Shown: one piece after another, positions 1 to 9,200 of the stretch
Position numbering within the stretch: position 1 is the first letter of the stretch
Layout of the letters: each line of letters opens with the position of its first letter
Origin: JBBROS01 sp963752225
Lineage (GTDB): Bacteria; Pseudomonadota; Alphaproteobacteria; Acetobacterales; Acetobacteraceae
Direction of reading: 5' to 3'
DNA: 64,000 bases
Assembly (NCBI GenBank): GCA_963752225.1
Contig: CAVVXS010000007.1
Coordinates: 744,001 to 808,000 of the forward strand
The notes under the pieces: generated by a model
The model's input: the letters and a program-made list of their open reading frames with translations, nothing else
Told to the model about the DNA's origin: nothing
Databases searched by the model: none
Translations under genes and position numbers: made by a program

Positions 1-1237
1 GCATGCTCTCCACCACGGGGATGCTGCCGCCGCTGCCCATCATCACCGCCGGGCGCCCGTACTCGTCCGACAACGCCGTCCGCGCCGCGGCCACGAACCG
101 GCTGCCGAGCGGGATCTCGACGCCCGGCGCGGTGCTGAACACGTCGACCGTGGCTTGGGCGCCTGGCGGCAGCCGCGCCTCGACGAACTCGCGGAAGCTC
201 GCGACCACGGAAGCCGGGTCTTGGCCAGGCACGAGCCGGAACGACACCTTCGCACCCGCCTCCGCGGCGATCACGGTTTTCGCGCCCGGCCCCTGGTAGC
301 CGCCCCAGATTCCGTTAATGTCGGCGGTCGGGCGGGCCCAGAGCCGTTCGAGCGGCGAGCGGCCGCGTTCGCCGACCGGATGCTGCAGGCCGACGCCGCC
401 GAGGAACGCGCTTTCGTCGAAGCCGAGTTCGTTCCACTCGGCCGCCAACGCTGCCGGCACATCGGCGACGCCGTCGTAGAAGCCCGGGAGCTGGATGCGG
501 CCCTCCGCGTCGTGCAGGCCGCCGAGCACGTGGGTGAGCGCGTTGATCGGGTTCAGCGCGGAGCCGCCGAACAGGCCCGAGTGCAGGTCGCGGTTGGCGG
601 CTTTGATGCGCAGCTCGACATACGCCATGCCGCGCAGCCGGGTCGTCAGCGCCGGTGTGTCGATGCTCCACATGTTGGTGTCGCTGATGACGCAGACGTC
701 GGCCGCCAGCCTGTCGCGATGCGCGGCGAGCACCGTCTCGAGATTGGGGCTGCCGACCTCTTCCTCGCCCTCGACCAGCACCGTCACCCGCACCGGCAGG
801 CTGCCGGTGGTGGCGTGCCAGGCGCGCAATGCTTCCAGCCACAGCATGGACTGGCCCTTATCGTCGACGGCGCCGCGGGCAACGACGCGCGGGCCCTGGG
901 GACCGTCGGTCAGCTTCGGATCGAACGGGGCGGCGGTCCACAGCTCGAGCGGCTCGGCCGGCTGCACGTCGTAGTGGCCGTAGAACAGCACGTGCGGCGC
1001 ACCCGGCCCCGGCCCGGGGTGCTGCCCGATCACCACGGGGTGGCCCGGCGTCGCATGCAGCGCGGCGGTGAACCCCAGCCCGGCCAGCTGGTCGCGCACC
1101 CATTCGGCCGCCCGTATACAGTCGGGCCCATGCGCCGGCTGTGCGCTGACGCTCGGGATGCGCAGCAGCTCGAACCAGCGCTCCCGCGCGGCGTCGAGGG
1201 TCTGGTCGATATGGGCGAGCACGGCGTCGATTTGCAT
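1..1237 (-). CDS. M20-family metallo-dipeptidase, C-terminus off the window edge
   Basis: Zinc-dependent M20/M25/M40 exopeptidase of the DapE/CNDP-like dipeptidase type, likely cytoplasmic and acting on dipeptides. About 412 residues are visible and the gene runs off the left edge, so the last part of the catalytic domain is missing. Metal-site motifs are in the right order: YGHYDVQP (about residues 90-97), GAVDDKGQ, the catalytic glutamate region EGEEEVGS, and SDTNMW. The lid/dimerisation domain begins at a DLHSGLFGG stretch. The start is the ATG at 1237, which begins MQIDAVLAHI and leads straight into the family N-terminal helix. It is divergent from the YihY gene, 109 nt away. Exact peptide substrate cannot be told. 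Confidence 0.9.
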   Translation of the reverse strand, partial: MQIDAVLAHIDQTLDAARERWFELLRIPSVSAQPAHGPDCIRAAEWVRDQLAGLGFTAALHATPGHPVVIGQHPGPGPGAPHVLFYGHYDVQPAEPLELWTAAPFDPKLTDGPQGPRVVARGAVDDKGQSMLWLEALRAWHATTGSLPVRVTVLVEGEEEVGSPNLETVLAAHRDRLAADVCVISDTNMWSIDTPALTTRLRGMAYVELRIKAANRDLHSGLFGGSALNPINALTHVLGGLHDAEGRIQLPGFYDGVADVPAALAAEWNELGFDESAFLGGVGLQHPVGERGRSPLERLWARPTADINGIWGGYQGPGAKTVIAAEAGAKVSFRLVPGQDPASVVASFREFVEARLPPGAQATVDVFSTAPGVEIPLGSRFVAAARTALSDEYGRPAVMMGSGGSIPVVESM

Positions 1238-1346
1238 CGCCGCAGTGTGGCCGATGGCGGCACACGAGGCTAGGGTCGGCGCCTCGCTGCAACCATCCTC
1301 TCGGAATTTCGTTGCAGCGCCAGAGTAGGCCGGCAGGGCAGGCAGG

Positions 1347-2363
1347 ATGATGAACACCCTGAAGATGATCTGGACGATGATCGCGGAGACCTTCGAGGAT
1401 TACATCGAGGACGGCGCGCTCAGCCGGGGTGCCGCCATCGCCTACTACACCGTGCTGTCGATCGGCCCGTTGCTGGTGATCTGCATTGCCATCGCCGGGC
1501 TGGTGTTCGGCGAGGAGGCGGCCCAGGGCGCCATCGTCGGTCAACTGCAAGGCATGATGGGTGACCAGGCCGCAAGCTTCATCCAGACCGCAATCAAGAG
1601 TGCGGGCAACAAACAGAGCGGCATTTGGGCCACCGTGCTCGGCATCGGCACGCTGCTGGTCACGGCGACGGGCGTGTTCGGCGAGATGCAGGCGACGCTG
1701 AACTACATCTGGAAGGCGGAGCCGAAAGGCGGCCTGACCGCCATCCTGAAGGCGCGTGCGGCGAGCCTCGGCTTGGTCGGCACGCTCGGCTTCCTATTGC
1801 TGGTGTCGCTGGTGGTCAGCGCGGCGCTGCATGCGGTGGGCGAGTACATGAACGCCTTCGTGCCCGGTGCGGCGACGCTGCTGCAATGGGCGAGCTTCGC
1901 GTTGTCGTTCCTGATCGTCTCGGCGCTATTTGCGGCCGTTTACAAGATCCTGCCCGACCGGCAGTTGTCGTGGAAGGACGTGGGGGTCGGGGCCGTGGTG
2001 ACCGCGTTCCTGTTCACCGTGGGCAAGACCGCGATTGCCCTCTACATCGGCAGCAGCTCGATGGCGTCGAGCTACGGCGCGGCAAGCGCGCTGGTGATCG
2101 TGCTGGCGTGGATCTACTACTCGTCGCAGATCTTCCTGCTTGGCGCCGAGTTCACCAAGGTTTGGGCGAGCCACCATGGCAGTGCGGAGGCCTTCGCCGC
2201 CCGCACCGCGGCCGACCCGACCCTCACCTCGCAAACACCGCAGACGGCGGTGCAGAACATCGTCGCCCACAACGCCCGGCACCGCAGTGGCCGCAGCGTC
2301 GGACTGTTCGAGGTGGTGGCGCTGGCAAGCTTGCTGCTGCTGGTCCGCGAAGGGCGGCGCTGA
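1347..2363 (+). CDS. YihY/BrkB-family inner-membrane protein
   Basis: Multi-pass membrane protein of the YihY (former BrkB, wrongly 'RNase BN') family; its molecular function is unsettled. The 338-residue length is normal. Family hallmarks are the GAAIAYYTVLSIGPLLVI stretch near residues 30-50, GVFGEMQATLNYIW at about 110, and SYGAASALVIVLAWIYYSSQIFLLGAEF near the end of the membrane domain, giving about six transmembrane helices. The roughly 60-residue C-terminal tail is polar and then ends in a short hydrophobic LLLLV run. The start is the first of two adjacent ATG codons (1347 or 1350) behind a GGCAGG ribosome-binding site. The next gene downstream is convergent. Confidence 0.9.
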   Translation: MMNTLKMIWTMIAETFEDYIEDGALSRGAAIAYYTVLSIGPLLVICIAIAGLVFGEEAAQGAIVGQLQGMMGDQAASFIQTAIKSAGNKQSGIWATVLGIGTLLVTATGVFGEMQATLNYIWKAEPKGGLTAILKARAASLGLVGTLGFLLLVSLVVSAALHAVGEYMNAFVPGAATLLQWASFALSFLIVSALFAAVYKILPDRQLSWKDVGVGAVVTAFLFTVGKTAIALYIGSSSMASSYGAASALVIVLAWIYYSSQIFLLGAEFTKVWASHHGSAEAFAARTAADPTLTSQTPQTAVQNIVAHNARHRSGRSVGLFEVVALASLLLLVREGRR

Positions 2364-2381
2364 AGAACGTCGGTTGCGGCT

Positions 2382-2651
2382 CTAGAAGCTCTGCCTGATC
2401 CCGGTGACGATCGAGCCGCGCGCTGCGCTGTTGCTGACCGGGACCGCCCCGGTGCCGAGCGGCATCTTGGGTGGGATCGGCATCTCGAGCGATCCGATCC
2501 CGGAGCCTCGTCGCGGATAAGGGCCGGACGGCGTCGGCGCCGGCTCGAACCTCGCATTCGCGGGCGCTGCCGGAGCCTGCGGCGGCGCGGCGCAGGCACC
2601 AAGCGCCGTCGCGATCAGCACAGGGAGAAGGCAAGCAAGACGGAGCGGCAT
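2382..2651 (-). CDS. small predicted lipoprotein, unknown function
   Basis: An 89-residue protein with a short signal peptide (MPLRLACLLPVLIATALGAC) whose lipobox LGAC puts the acylated cysteine at residue 20. The mature part is proline- and alanine-rich with no recognisable fold. It is the last gene of a leftward run below the AI-2E-family permease gene, 43 nt downstream, and converges with the YihY gene 18 nt away. The ATG at 2651 is the only start giving a lipoprotein signal. No family assignment is offered. Confidence 0.6.
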   Translation of the reverse strand: MPLRLACLLPVLIATALGACAAPPQAPAAPANARFEPAPTPSGPYPRRGSGIGSLEMPIPPKMPLGTGAVPVSNSAARGSIVTGIRQSF

Positions 2652-2694
2652 ACCGATACGATATCACAACGGACGGCCCGTTGTCGACCGCTCG

Positions 2695-3804
2695 TCATCC
2701 TTCCAGCAGGTGCCCCAGTGCCCGCAGCGGACGCAACCGGTCGCTGACGATCTTGGTGATCGCCAGCAGCGGCACCGACAGGATGGCGCCCTGCACGCCC
2801 CACATCCAGAACCAGAAGATCAGCGCGACGATGACCGCGATCGGGTTCAGCGTGAACCGCTTGGCCAGCAGCATCGGGGTGATGACCTCGCCCTCGGCAA
2901 AATGCAGGCCGAGATAGACCGCGGCCGGCAGCAGCGCCTCCCAACTTGGCCCCAGCGTCGCTAGGCCAACGATCGCGAACAGCAGCACACCCGCGATCGG
3001 ACCCAGGATCGGCACATAGTTAAACACGAACGCCAGCACGCCCCACACGACCGCGCCGGGCACGCCGAACAGCCACATCGTCGTGCCCGCCAGGATGCCC
3101 ACCACCGCGTTGATGACCGTGATCGTCAGCAGGTAGGCGCTGATGTCGCGCTCGACCGCGTCGCCGATCTCGACGGCCTGCTTCTTCTCGCGGAAGTGCG
3201 GCAGCACCTCGACCAGCCTTCGCATGAACGTCTCGCCGAACACCAGCATGTAGAACAGGATCAGCAGCGTCTCGATCAGGTGGGACGCGAAACCGCTCGC
3301 ACCGCCGGCGATCGAACCGGCCAGACCGCCCGGGTTGAAGTGGAGCAGGTCCATCGGGTTGGTGTTCTCGATGCCGAACCGCGACAGGAACGGCTTGAAC
3401 CGCTCGACCACACCCTGCATGGAGCTGAGCCGCTCCTGCGCCTTGGTCACGAGGCCGGGGAAATCCTTGACCATTTGCGACGCCGGGCCCGACAGCACCG
3501 CGCCGAGCAGCGCGAACACGCCCAGCAGCAGCAGCACCGAGATCAACGCTCCCACCGCCCTCGGCAGCTTGATGCGCTCGAGCAGCCGTACCAGCGGCTG
3601 CAGCAGCAACTTCAGCACGATCGCGATCACCACCGGCAGGATCACCTCCTGCGCAACGTTCATCGCCCACAGCAGCGCCAGCAGGAACAGGCCGCCGAGG
3701 AACACCGACTGCACGTTGTGCGGCAGCGGCATGTCCTCGGCTTCGGCGACCGAGCGGGTGTCCTTGGCGGCCGGATCGGCGACGGGATGCGGGGTGTCGT
3801 TCAT
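2695..3804 (-). CDS. AI-2E/PerM-family membrane transporter
   Basis: 369-residue inner-membrane protein of the AI-2E transporter (PerM/YdiK/TqsA) superfamily, which contains exporters of small signals and Na+(Li+)/H+ antiporters; substrate unknown here. The usual pattern is present: an N-terminal hydrophobic block around residues 30-100, a soluble amphipathic stretch (about 105-155), then C-terminal helices with FNYVPILGPIAGVLLF and the signature region MLLAKRFTLNPIAVIVALIFWFWMWG. The ATG at 3804 is preferred over an in-frame GTG at 3828 because AAGGG lies about 7 nt upstream and the longer form would overlap the adenosyltransferase gene. The gap to that gene is 10 nt, so co-transcription is likely. 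Confidence 0.88.
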   Translation of the reverse strand: MNDTPHPVADPAAKDTRSVAEAEDMPLPHNVQSVFLGGLFLLALLWAMNVAQEVILPVVIAIVLKLLLQPLVRLLERIKLPRAVGALISVLLLLGVFALLGAVLSGPASQMVKDFPGLVTKAQERLSSMQGVVERFKPFLSRFGIENTNPMDLLHFNPGGLAGSIAGGASGFASHLIETLLILFYMLVFGETFMRRLVEVLPHFREKKQAVEIGDAVERDISAYLLTITVINAVVGILAGTTMWLFGVPGAVVWGVLAFVFNYVPILGPIAGVLLFAIVGLATLGPSWEALLPAAVYLGLHFAEGEVITPMLLAKRFTLNPIAVIVALIFWFWMWGVQGAILSVPLLAITKIVSDRLRPLRALGHLLEG

Positions 3805-3814
3805 CGCCGGCCCT

Positions 3815-4369
3815 TCATCGATTGGCACCCGGCGTCCAGATCACGTCACCGCCAGGGTTGAGCCGCCGGCCGAGCACGAACAAATGGTCCGACAAGCGGT
3901 TGAGGAAGCGGATCACGCAGGGGTTCACCGTCTCGACGCGCGCGAGCTGCACCACCCGGCGCTCGGCCCGGCGGACCAGGGTGCGGGCGAGGTGGGCATG
4001 CGCCGCGGCCGGGCTGCCGCCGGGCAGGATGAAGCTCTCGAGCGGCTTCAACGCCGCGTTCATCGCCGCGATCTCGGCGTCGAGCCGGGCGCCCGGCGCG
4101 TCCGTCAGGCGCAACCGGTCGCCGGCCTCGCCCGGGACGCAAAGATCGGCGCCGACGTCGAACAAGTCGTTCTGGATGCGCGCGAGCATGGCGTCCGCCT
4201 CGTCGTCTTGCGTCACGTGCAAGCGCATGAGGCCGATCGCGGCGTTTGCCTCGTCGACGGTGCCGTATGCCTCGACCCGCGGGTCGTCTTTCGCGACGCG
4301 GCGGCCATCGCCGAGCGAAGTCTCGCCGCCGTCGCCGCCCCGTGTCACCACCCGGTCGATCCGGATCAT
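3815..4369 (-). CDS. PduO-type ATP:cob(I)alamin adenosyltransferase
   Basis: 184-residue enzyme that transfers the 5'-deoxyadenosyl group of ATP to cob(I)alamin to make coenzyme B12. The N-terminal ATP-binding motif TRGGDGGETSLGDG is at residues 8-21, followed by the conserved TVDEANAAIG, the FILPGGSP and LARTLVRRAER helices, and LNRLSDHLFVLGR near the C-terminus. Length matches stand-alone PduO enzymes. The ATG at 4369 is chosen because a GGAGACAGGG ribosome-binding site sits just upstream; longer in-frame forms have no family similarity. It lies in a leftward run with a TonB-like gene (62 nt upstream) and the AI-2E permease. Cobalamin use elsewhere in the window is represented by metH, which needs methyl- rather than adenosylcobalamin. 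Confidence 0.93.
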   Translation of the reverse strand: MIRIDRVVTRGGDGGETSLGDGRRVAKDDPRVEAYGTVDEANAAIGLMRLHVTQDDEADAMLARIQNDLFDVGADLCVPGEAGDRLRLTDAPGARLDAEIAAMNAALKPLESFILPGGSPAAAHAHLARTLVRRAERRVVQLARVETVNPCVIRFLNRLSDHLFVLGRRLNPGGDVIWTPGANR

Positions 4370-4431
4370 GCCCTGTCTCCCCCGCGGCGCGCGGAATCGC
4401 CGCCGCCGCGCAGGCTGTACCACTCCGGCCG

Positions 4432-5115
4432 CTAGCTGTCTCCCAGTCGGAAGCGGATCTCGAAGTCGTAGTCGAACGCGAGCGGCCGGGCGCCGTCGCG
4501 CGCCGGCTGGAACCGCCACCGCGCGACAGCGTCACGCGCCGCCCGGTCGAGGCTGCCGTCGCCGCTGCTTTCGATCACCTCGACCCAAGCCGGCAGGCCG
4601 AGTTCGGTCACGTGCACGCGCAGCCCGACCGTCCCTTCAGCGCGGCGCCGGACCGCGTCGGCGGGGTAGCGCGGCGGCTTGTTGCGCACCGCGGCGTCGG
4701 GCCGGGGCGGCACGACGTTGCGGCCGGTGACGCTGAGCCCCTCCACGTCCTCGTCGGCATTGCCGAGGTTGACCTTGGGCGTGGTTGCCGGTGCCGGCGG
4801 TGTTGCCGATTGGGACGGCGGCTGCGGCGCCGGCATCGGCAGGGCGGCTTGCCGATCGGGCGGCAAGGCCGGAGCCGGCGGCGACGGGGGCGGTTCCGTG
4901 AGGTGTGGCGGCGGGGAGCCCTCGATCTGCTGCGCCTGGTTGACCAGCTCGACCTCGATTGGCGCGGTGGCGGCGTCGGCCGCCTCCTGCCGCCCGGCAT
5001 GCGGCAGGACCAGCCAGGCCAGCGCCGCATGCGCCAGCAGCGACCCGGCTGCGAACCACGCCACGCCGGGCCGCCGCGCGAAGGAGCGAACCGCGGCGAG
5101 GCGGGAGCGGGACAT
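4432..5115 (-). CDS. TonB-like energy-transducing protein
   Basis: 227-residue envelope protein with the TonB layout: a cytoplasmic stub, one transmembrane anchor (about residues 18-38), a proline-rich periplasmic spacer (about 60-115), and a C-terminal TonB_C domain beginning at PPRYPADAVRRRAEGTVGLRV and ending with ARWRFQPARDG and a final beta strand. TonB domains couple ExbB/ExbD proton-motive force to outer-membrane receptors, but no exbBD or receptor gene is in the window, so the partner is unknown. The start is ATG 5115; a TTG one codon earlier is less likely. The gap to the CDF exporter gene upstream is 22 nt, suggesting an operon perhaps concerned with metal or cobalamin traffic (inference). 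Confidence 0.85.
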   Translation of the reverse strand: MSRSRLAAVRSFARRPGVAWFAAGSLLAHAALAWLVLPHAGRQEAADAATAPIEVELVNQAQQIEGSPPPHLTEPPPSPPAPALPPDRQAALPMPAPQPPSQSATPPAPATTPKVNLGNADEDVEGLSVTGRNVVPPRPDAAVRNKPPRYPADAVRRRAEGTVGLRVHVTELGLPAWVEVIESSGDGSLDRAARDAVARWRFQPARDGARPLAFDYDFEIRFRLGDS

Positions 5116-5137
5116 CAAGCGCCGGGCGGGAACCGCG

Positions 5138-6079
5138 TCACAGCACCAGCACGCCCTGATGCTTGGCCTTCAGCTCGGGCTCCACGTGGATCGTGACCAC
5201 GAGCCCCTCGACTTCGGCCTTCAGCGCCGCCTCGACCCGGTCGCAGATCTCGTGCGCCTCATCGACCCGCATCGCCCCGGGCACGACCAAGTGGAACTCG
5301 AGATAGGTGTACCGGCCGGCATGCCGGGTCCGCAGGTCGTGCGCTTCCAGGGCCCCGTCGGCATGCTCGTTCACCGCCCGGCGGATGCGCTCCATGGTAG
5401 CCGAATCGGGCGCCTCGTCCATCAGCCCGCCGACCGAGCTGCGCACCACGCCGAGCCCAGACCACAGCACGTGCACGGCCGTGGCTGCGGCGACCACCGG
5501 GTCCACCCAATGCTGGCCGGTCAGCAACACGATACCGAGCCCGAGCAGCACGCCCGCCGACGTCACCACGTCGGACCACAGATGCTTGCCGTCGGCCAGG
5601 AGCGCCGCCGAGCGCTCGCGCCGCCCGACCCGGGTCAGCAGCTCGGCCCAGCCGCCGTTCAGCACGGTCGACACCACCGTCAGGCCGAGCGCGAACCAAG
5701 GCGTTTCGAGCGACACCGGATTCTGCCACGCCAACCAGGCGTGATGCAGGATCGACAGCGCCGCGGCGATGATGAGCGCACCTTCGATCACGGCGGAAAA
5801 GAACTCCGCCTTGGCGTGGCCGTAGGGGTGGTTGGCGTCGGCTGGCATCGCCGACAACCGCAGCGCGCCGAAGGCGATCAGGCTGGCAACGACGTTGACC
5901 ACGCTTTCCAGCGCGTCGGAGTAGAGCGCTGCGCTGCCGGTCAGCCACCACGCAGCCGCCTTCATCGCCAGAACGACGACTCCGACCGCAATGGTGCCCA
6001 CGGCGATTCGTTGTATCCGCTGCACGGCCTGCCCGACTGGTGACGCGTGGGGTTTAGCCTGCGGGCGGCGGGGCGTCAT
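5138..6079 (-). CDS. cation diffusion facilitator (CDF) metal exporter
   Basis: 313-residue CDF transporter exporting divalent metal (Zn, Fe, Co, Mn, Cd are family substrates) in exchange for protons. Six transmembrane helices are followed by a cytoplasmic ferredoxin-like domain from about residue 215. Metal-site motifs: SDALESVVN in helix 2, HPYGHAKAEFF after helix 2, and DGKHLWSDVVTS in helix 5, giving the D/D/H/D-type A site seen in FieF-like proteins. The C-terminal domain carries HVEPELKAKHQG. Start ATG 6079. First gene of a leftward run with the TonB-like gene 22 nt downstream. The metal cannot be decided from sequence. Confidence 0.92.
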   Translation of the reverse strand: MTPRRPQAKPHASPVGQAVQRIQRIAVGTIAVGVVVLAMKAAAWWLTGSAALYSDALESVVNVVASLIAFGALRLSAMPADANHPYGHAKAEFFSAVIEGALIIAAALSILHHAWLAWQNPVSLETPWFALGLTVVSTVLNGGWAELLTRVGRRERSAALLADGKHLWSDVVTSAGVLLGLGIVLLTGQHWVDPVVAAATAVHVLWSGLGVVRSSVGGLMDEAPDSATMERIRRAVNEHADGALEAHDLRTRHAGRYTYLEFHLVVPGAMRVDEAHEICDRVEAALKAEVEGLVVTIHVEPELKAKHQGVLVL

Positions 6080-6136
6080 CCCCGCGGTGGGGAAGATCGA
6101 GGGCGCTGCCCTCGATCCGCTGGGGGCGGCGCCGAC

Positions 6137-6228
6137 AGCAACGGCCCGCCAAACGAGGTCGTTTGGTCGGGTGTTGCTACAAAATCAACCTTCTAGACCA
6201 CTACTCCCGAGCCACTCGGCGCGGGAAG
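6137..6228. repeat. two-hairpin intergenic repeat, copy A
   Basis: Between the end of metH and the CDF gene. Hairpin 1 is CCAAACG-AGGT-CGTTTGG (6149-6166), extendable through imperfect arms to AGCAAC/GTTGCT at 6137-6178. Hairpin 2 is CCCGAGCC (6206-6213) against GGCGCGGG (6218-6225). The 10-mer GTTTGGTCGG, an 18-of-21 match ending in ACTCCCGAGCC, and GGGAAG after hairpin 2 recur in the same order at 40003-40091, so this is a dispersed family, not a private terminator. It may still stop metH transcription; neither arm has a T tract. Confidence 0.65.
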
Positions 6229-6247
6229 CGCACTGGACCGGCCTGAC

Positions 6248-9200
6248 CTATACCGAGAAGTACTTGGCGTTTGGATTCAACACGACGATGGCGCTGGTCG
6301 ATTGTTCCGGGTGGAGCTGCCATTCATCCGACAAGCTGACGCCGATCCGCTCGGCGCCGAGCAGCCGCAGCAAGGGCACCTGGTCCTCGAGCTTCGGGCA
6401 AGCCGGGTAGCCGAAGGAATAGCGGCTGCCGCGGTAGTGCTGCGCCAGCATGCGCTCCATGTCGCGGTCGTCCTCGCCGGCGAAGCCGAGTTCGGCGCGG
6501 ATCCGCTTATGGGTGTACTCGGCCATCGCCTCGGCCACCTCGACCGACAAGCCGTGCAAATAGAGGTAGTCCTGGTAGCGGTTATCCTCGAACCAGTCCC
6601 GCGCCGTGTCGCTCGCCTTCTGGCCGACGGTCACGACCTGCAAGCCGATCACGTCGCGTTCGCCGTCATCGACGTCGCGGAAGAAGTCGGCGATGCATTC
6701 GCCGTCCTGCTTCGGCTGCCGCGGCAGGTTGAAGCGGCATAGTTCGGTCTGGCCGTCCTGGTCGAATACAATGAGATCATTGCCTTGCCCGGCGGCCTTC
6801 CAGTAGCCGTAGATCGCCTGCGGCTTCAGGATGTCCCCTGCCTCGGCAATGCCCAGCATCCGGCGCATCACCGGCCGCAGCTCCTGCTTGGCCCAGCCCA
6901 GGAAATCGTCCAGCGACTTGCCCTGTTTCCGGAACCCCCACTGGAATTGATACAGGCTGCGTTCGTTGAGGAACGGGATCACCGCCTTGGTCGGCGCCTC
7001 AATCACCCGCGCGCCCCAGAATGGCGGCTGCGCGACCGGCACGTCGCCGGTGATGCGGCGGCGGCGCTGCTGAACTGCCAGCACGTCCACCGGGGCGAAG
7101 GCGCGGTTGTCGGCCTGGCCGAGCGTGCGCTTGGTGTTGCGCGCCTTGCCGGACCGCTTGGACTGCAGCGCGGCCAGGTAATCGTCGAAGCCGTTCCCGG
7201 TGACGCGGTCCATCAGATGCAGCCCGTCGAACGCGTCCCGCGCGTAAGCGACCCGGCCGCAGGCATAGGCCTGCACGCAATCGTCCTCGACGTAGTTCCG
7301 GGTCAGGGCGGCGCCGCCCAGCATGACCGGGATCTCGAGCCCCTGACGGCTCATCTCCTCAAGGTTCTCGCGCATCACGACGGTCGATTTCACCAACAGG
7401 CCGGACATGCCGATCGCATGGGCGCGGTGCTCGCGGGCGGCGCTGACCATGTCGGCGAGCGGCACCTTGATGCCGAGGTTCACCACCCGGTAACCATTAT
7501 TGGTCAGGATGATGTCGACCAGGTTCTTGCCGATGTCGTGCACGTCCCCCTTCACGGTGGCGAGCACGATGGTGCCTTTCTCCTGCCCCGCGACCCGCTC
7601 CATGTGCGGTTCCAGATGGGCAACTGCGGCCTTCATGGTCTCGGCCGATTGCAGCACGAACGGCAACTGCATCTTGCCGGCACCGAACAGCTCGCCAACC
7701 ACCTTCATCCCGTCCAGCAGGATGTCGTTGATGATCGCGAGCGGCGCATGCGTCTGCATCGCTAGGTCGAGCTCCTCGCTCAAGCCTTTCCGATCGCCGT
7801 CGACAATGCGGTCCTTGAGGCGGCCCTCGACCGTTTCCGACTTCACCTTCTTCACGGCATCAGCCGCTTTGCGCTCGGCGAACATTTCCAGCAGCACCTG
7901 CAGCGGATCGTAGCCCTCGGCCCGGCGGTCGAAGATCAGGTCGTCCATGACTTTCGCTTCGGCTTCAGGAATGAGGTGCAACGGCCTGATCTTGCTGACA
8001 TGGACGATCGCGCCCGACATGCCGGCCTTCACCGCATAGTCGAGGAACACCGAGTTCAGCACCGCACGCGCGGCGGCGTTCAGGCCGAACGAAATGTTGG
8101 ACAGGCCGAGGATGATCTGGATGTCCGGAAACGCGTCGCGGATCAGCTTGATCCCTTCCAGCGTCCACTGTCCGAGCTTGCGGTCGTCCTCGTTGCCAGT
8201 GGCGATGGTGAAGGTGAGGGGGTCGATCAGCAGGTCCGATTGCGCCAGGCCGTGCGTGTCGCAGGCGAACGCCACGAGCCGCTTGGCGACCGCGAGCTTG
8301 GCCTCGGGCGTTTTCGCCATGCCCTCCTCGTCGATCGTGAGAGCGATTACGGCGGCGCCGAACTTTTTCGCAAGCACAAGACGGTCGGCGGCTGCCTTCT
8401 CGCCATCTTCGAAGTTGATCGAGTTGATGATCGGCTTGCCGCCGTGCAGCTTCAGCGCTGCCTCGATCACCGGCGTTTCGGTGCTGTCGATCACCAGCGG
8501 CGCGTTCACGCTGCCGGTGAAGCGAGTGATGACCTCATTCATCTCACCGATCTCGTCGCGTCCGACGAAGGCGGTGCAGACGTCGAGGCTGTTGGAGCCT
8601 TCCGCGACCTGCTCGCGGGCCACCGCCACGCAACCGTCCCAGTCGCCTTTTTCCTGCAGTTCCCGCCACTTCTTCGACCCATTGGCGTTGCAGCGCTCGC
8701 CGATGGAGAAATAGCTGTTCTCCTGCCGCAGAGCGGTCTGACCATACAGGCTGGCCACACTCGGCACCCAGACCGGCTTGCGCGCAATCGGCGTCGGCCG
8801 GTCCTGGCCGTTCTTGCCGATCCGCCGCAGCATCGCGTCAAGCGCCTGAATGTGCGGCGTCGACGTGCCGCAGCAGCCACCGACCAGGTTCAAGCCGTCC
8901 TCGGACACGAAGCGTTCGATCCAGGACGCCATCGAGGCCGGGTCGAGCGGGTAATGGGTCTTGCCGTCCACCAGCTCCGGCAGGCCCGCATTGGGCTGCA
9001 CCGACAGCAGGCCGGGCCAGTTGGCGGCCAACCAGCGGACGTGCTCGGCCATCTCCTGCGGCCCGGTGGCGCAGTTGAGGCCGATGAGCGGCACGTCGAG
9101 CGCATGGATGACCGTCGCGGCGGCGGCGATGTCGGGCCCGACCAGCAGCGTGCCGGTGGTCTCGACCGTGACCTGCACGAAGATGGGGGTGTCGGTGCCG

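Noticed and set aside
4370..4431. Cobalamin riboswitch before the adenosyltransferase gene
   Set aside because: The gap is 62 nt and contains no B12-box-like sequence.
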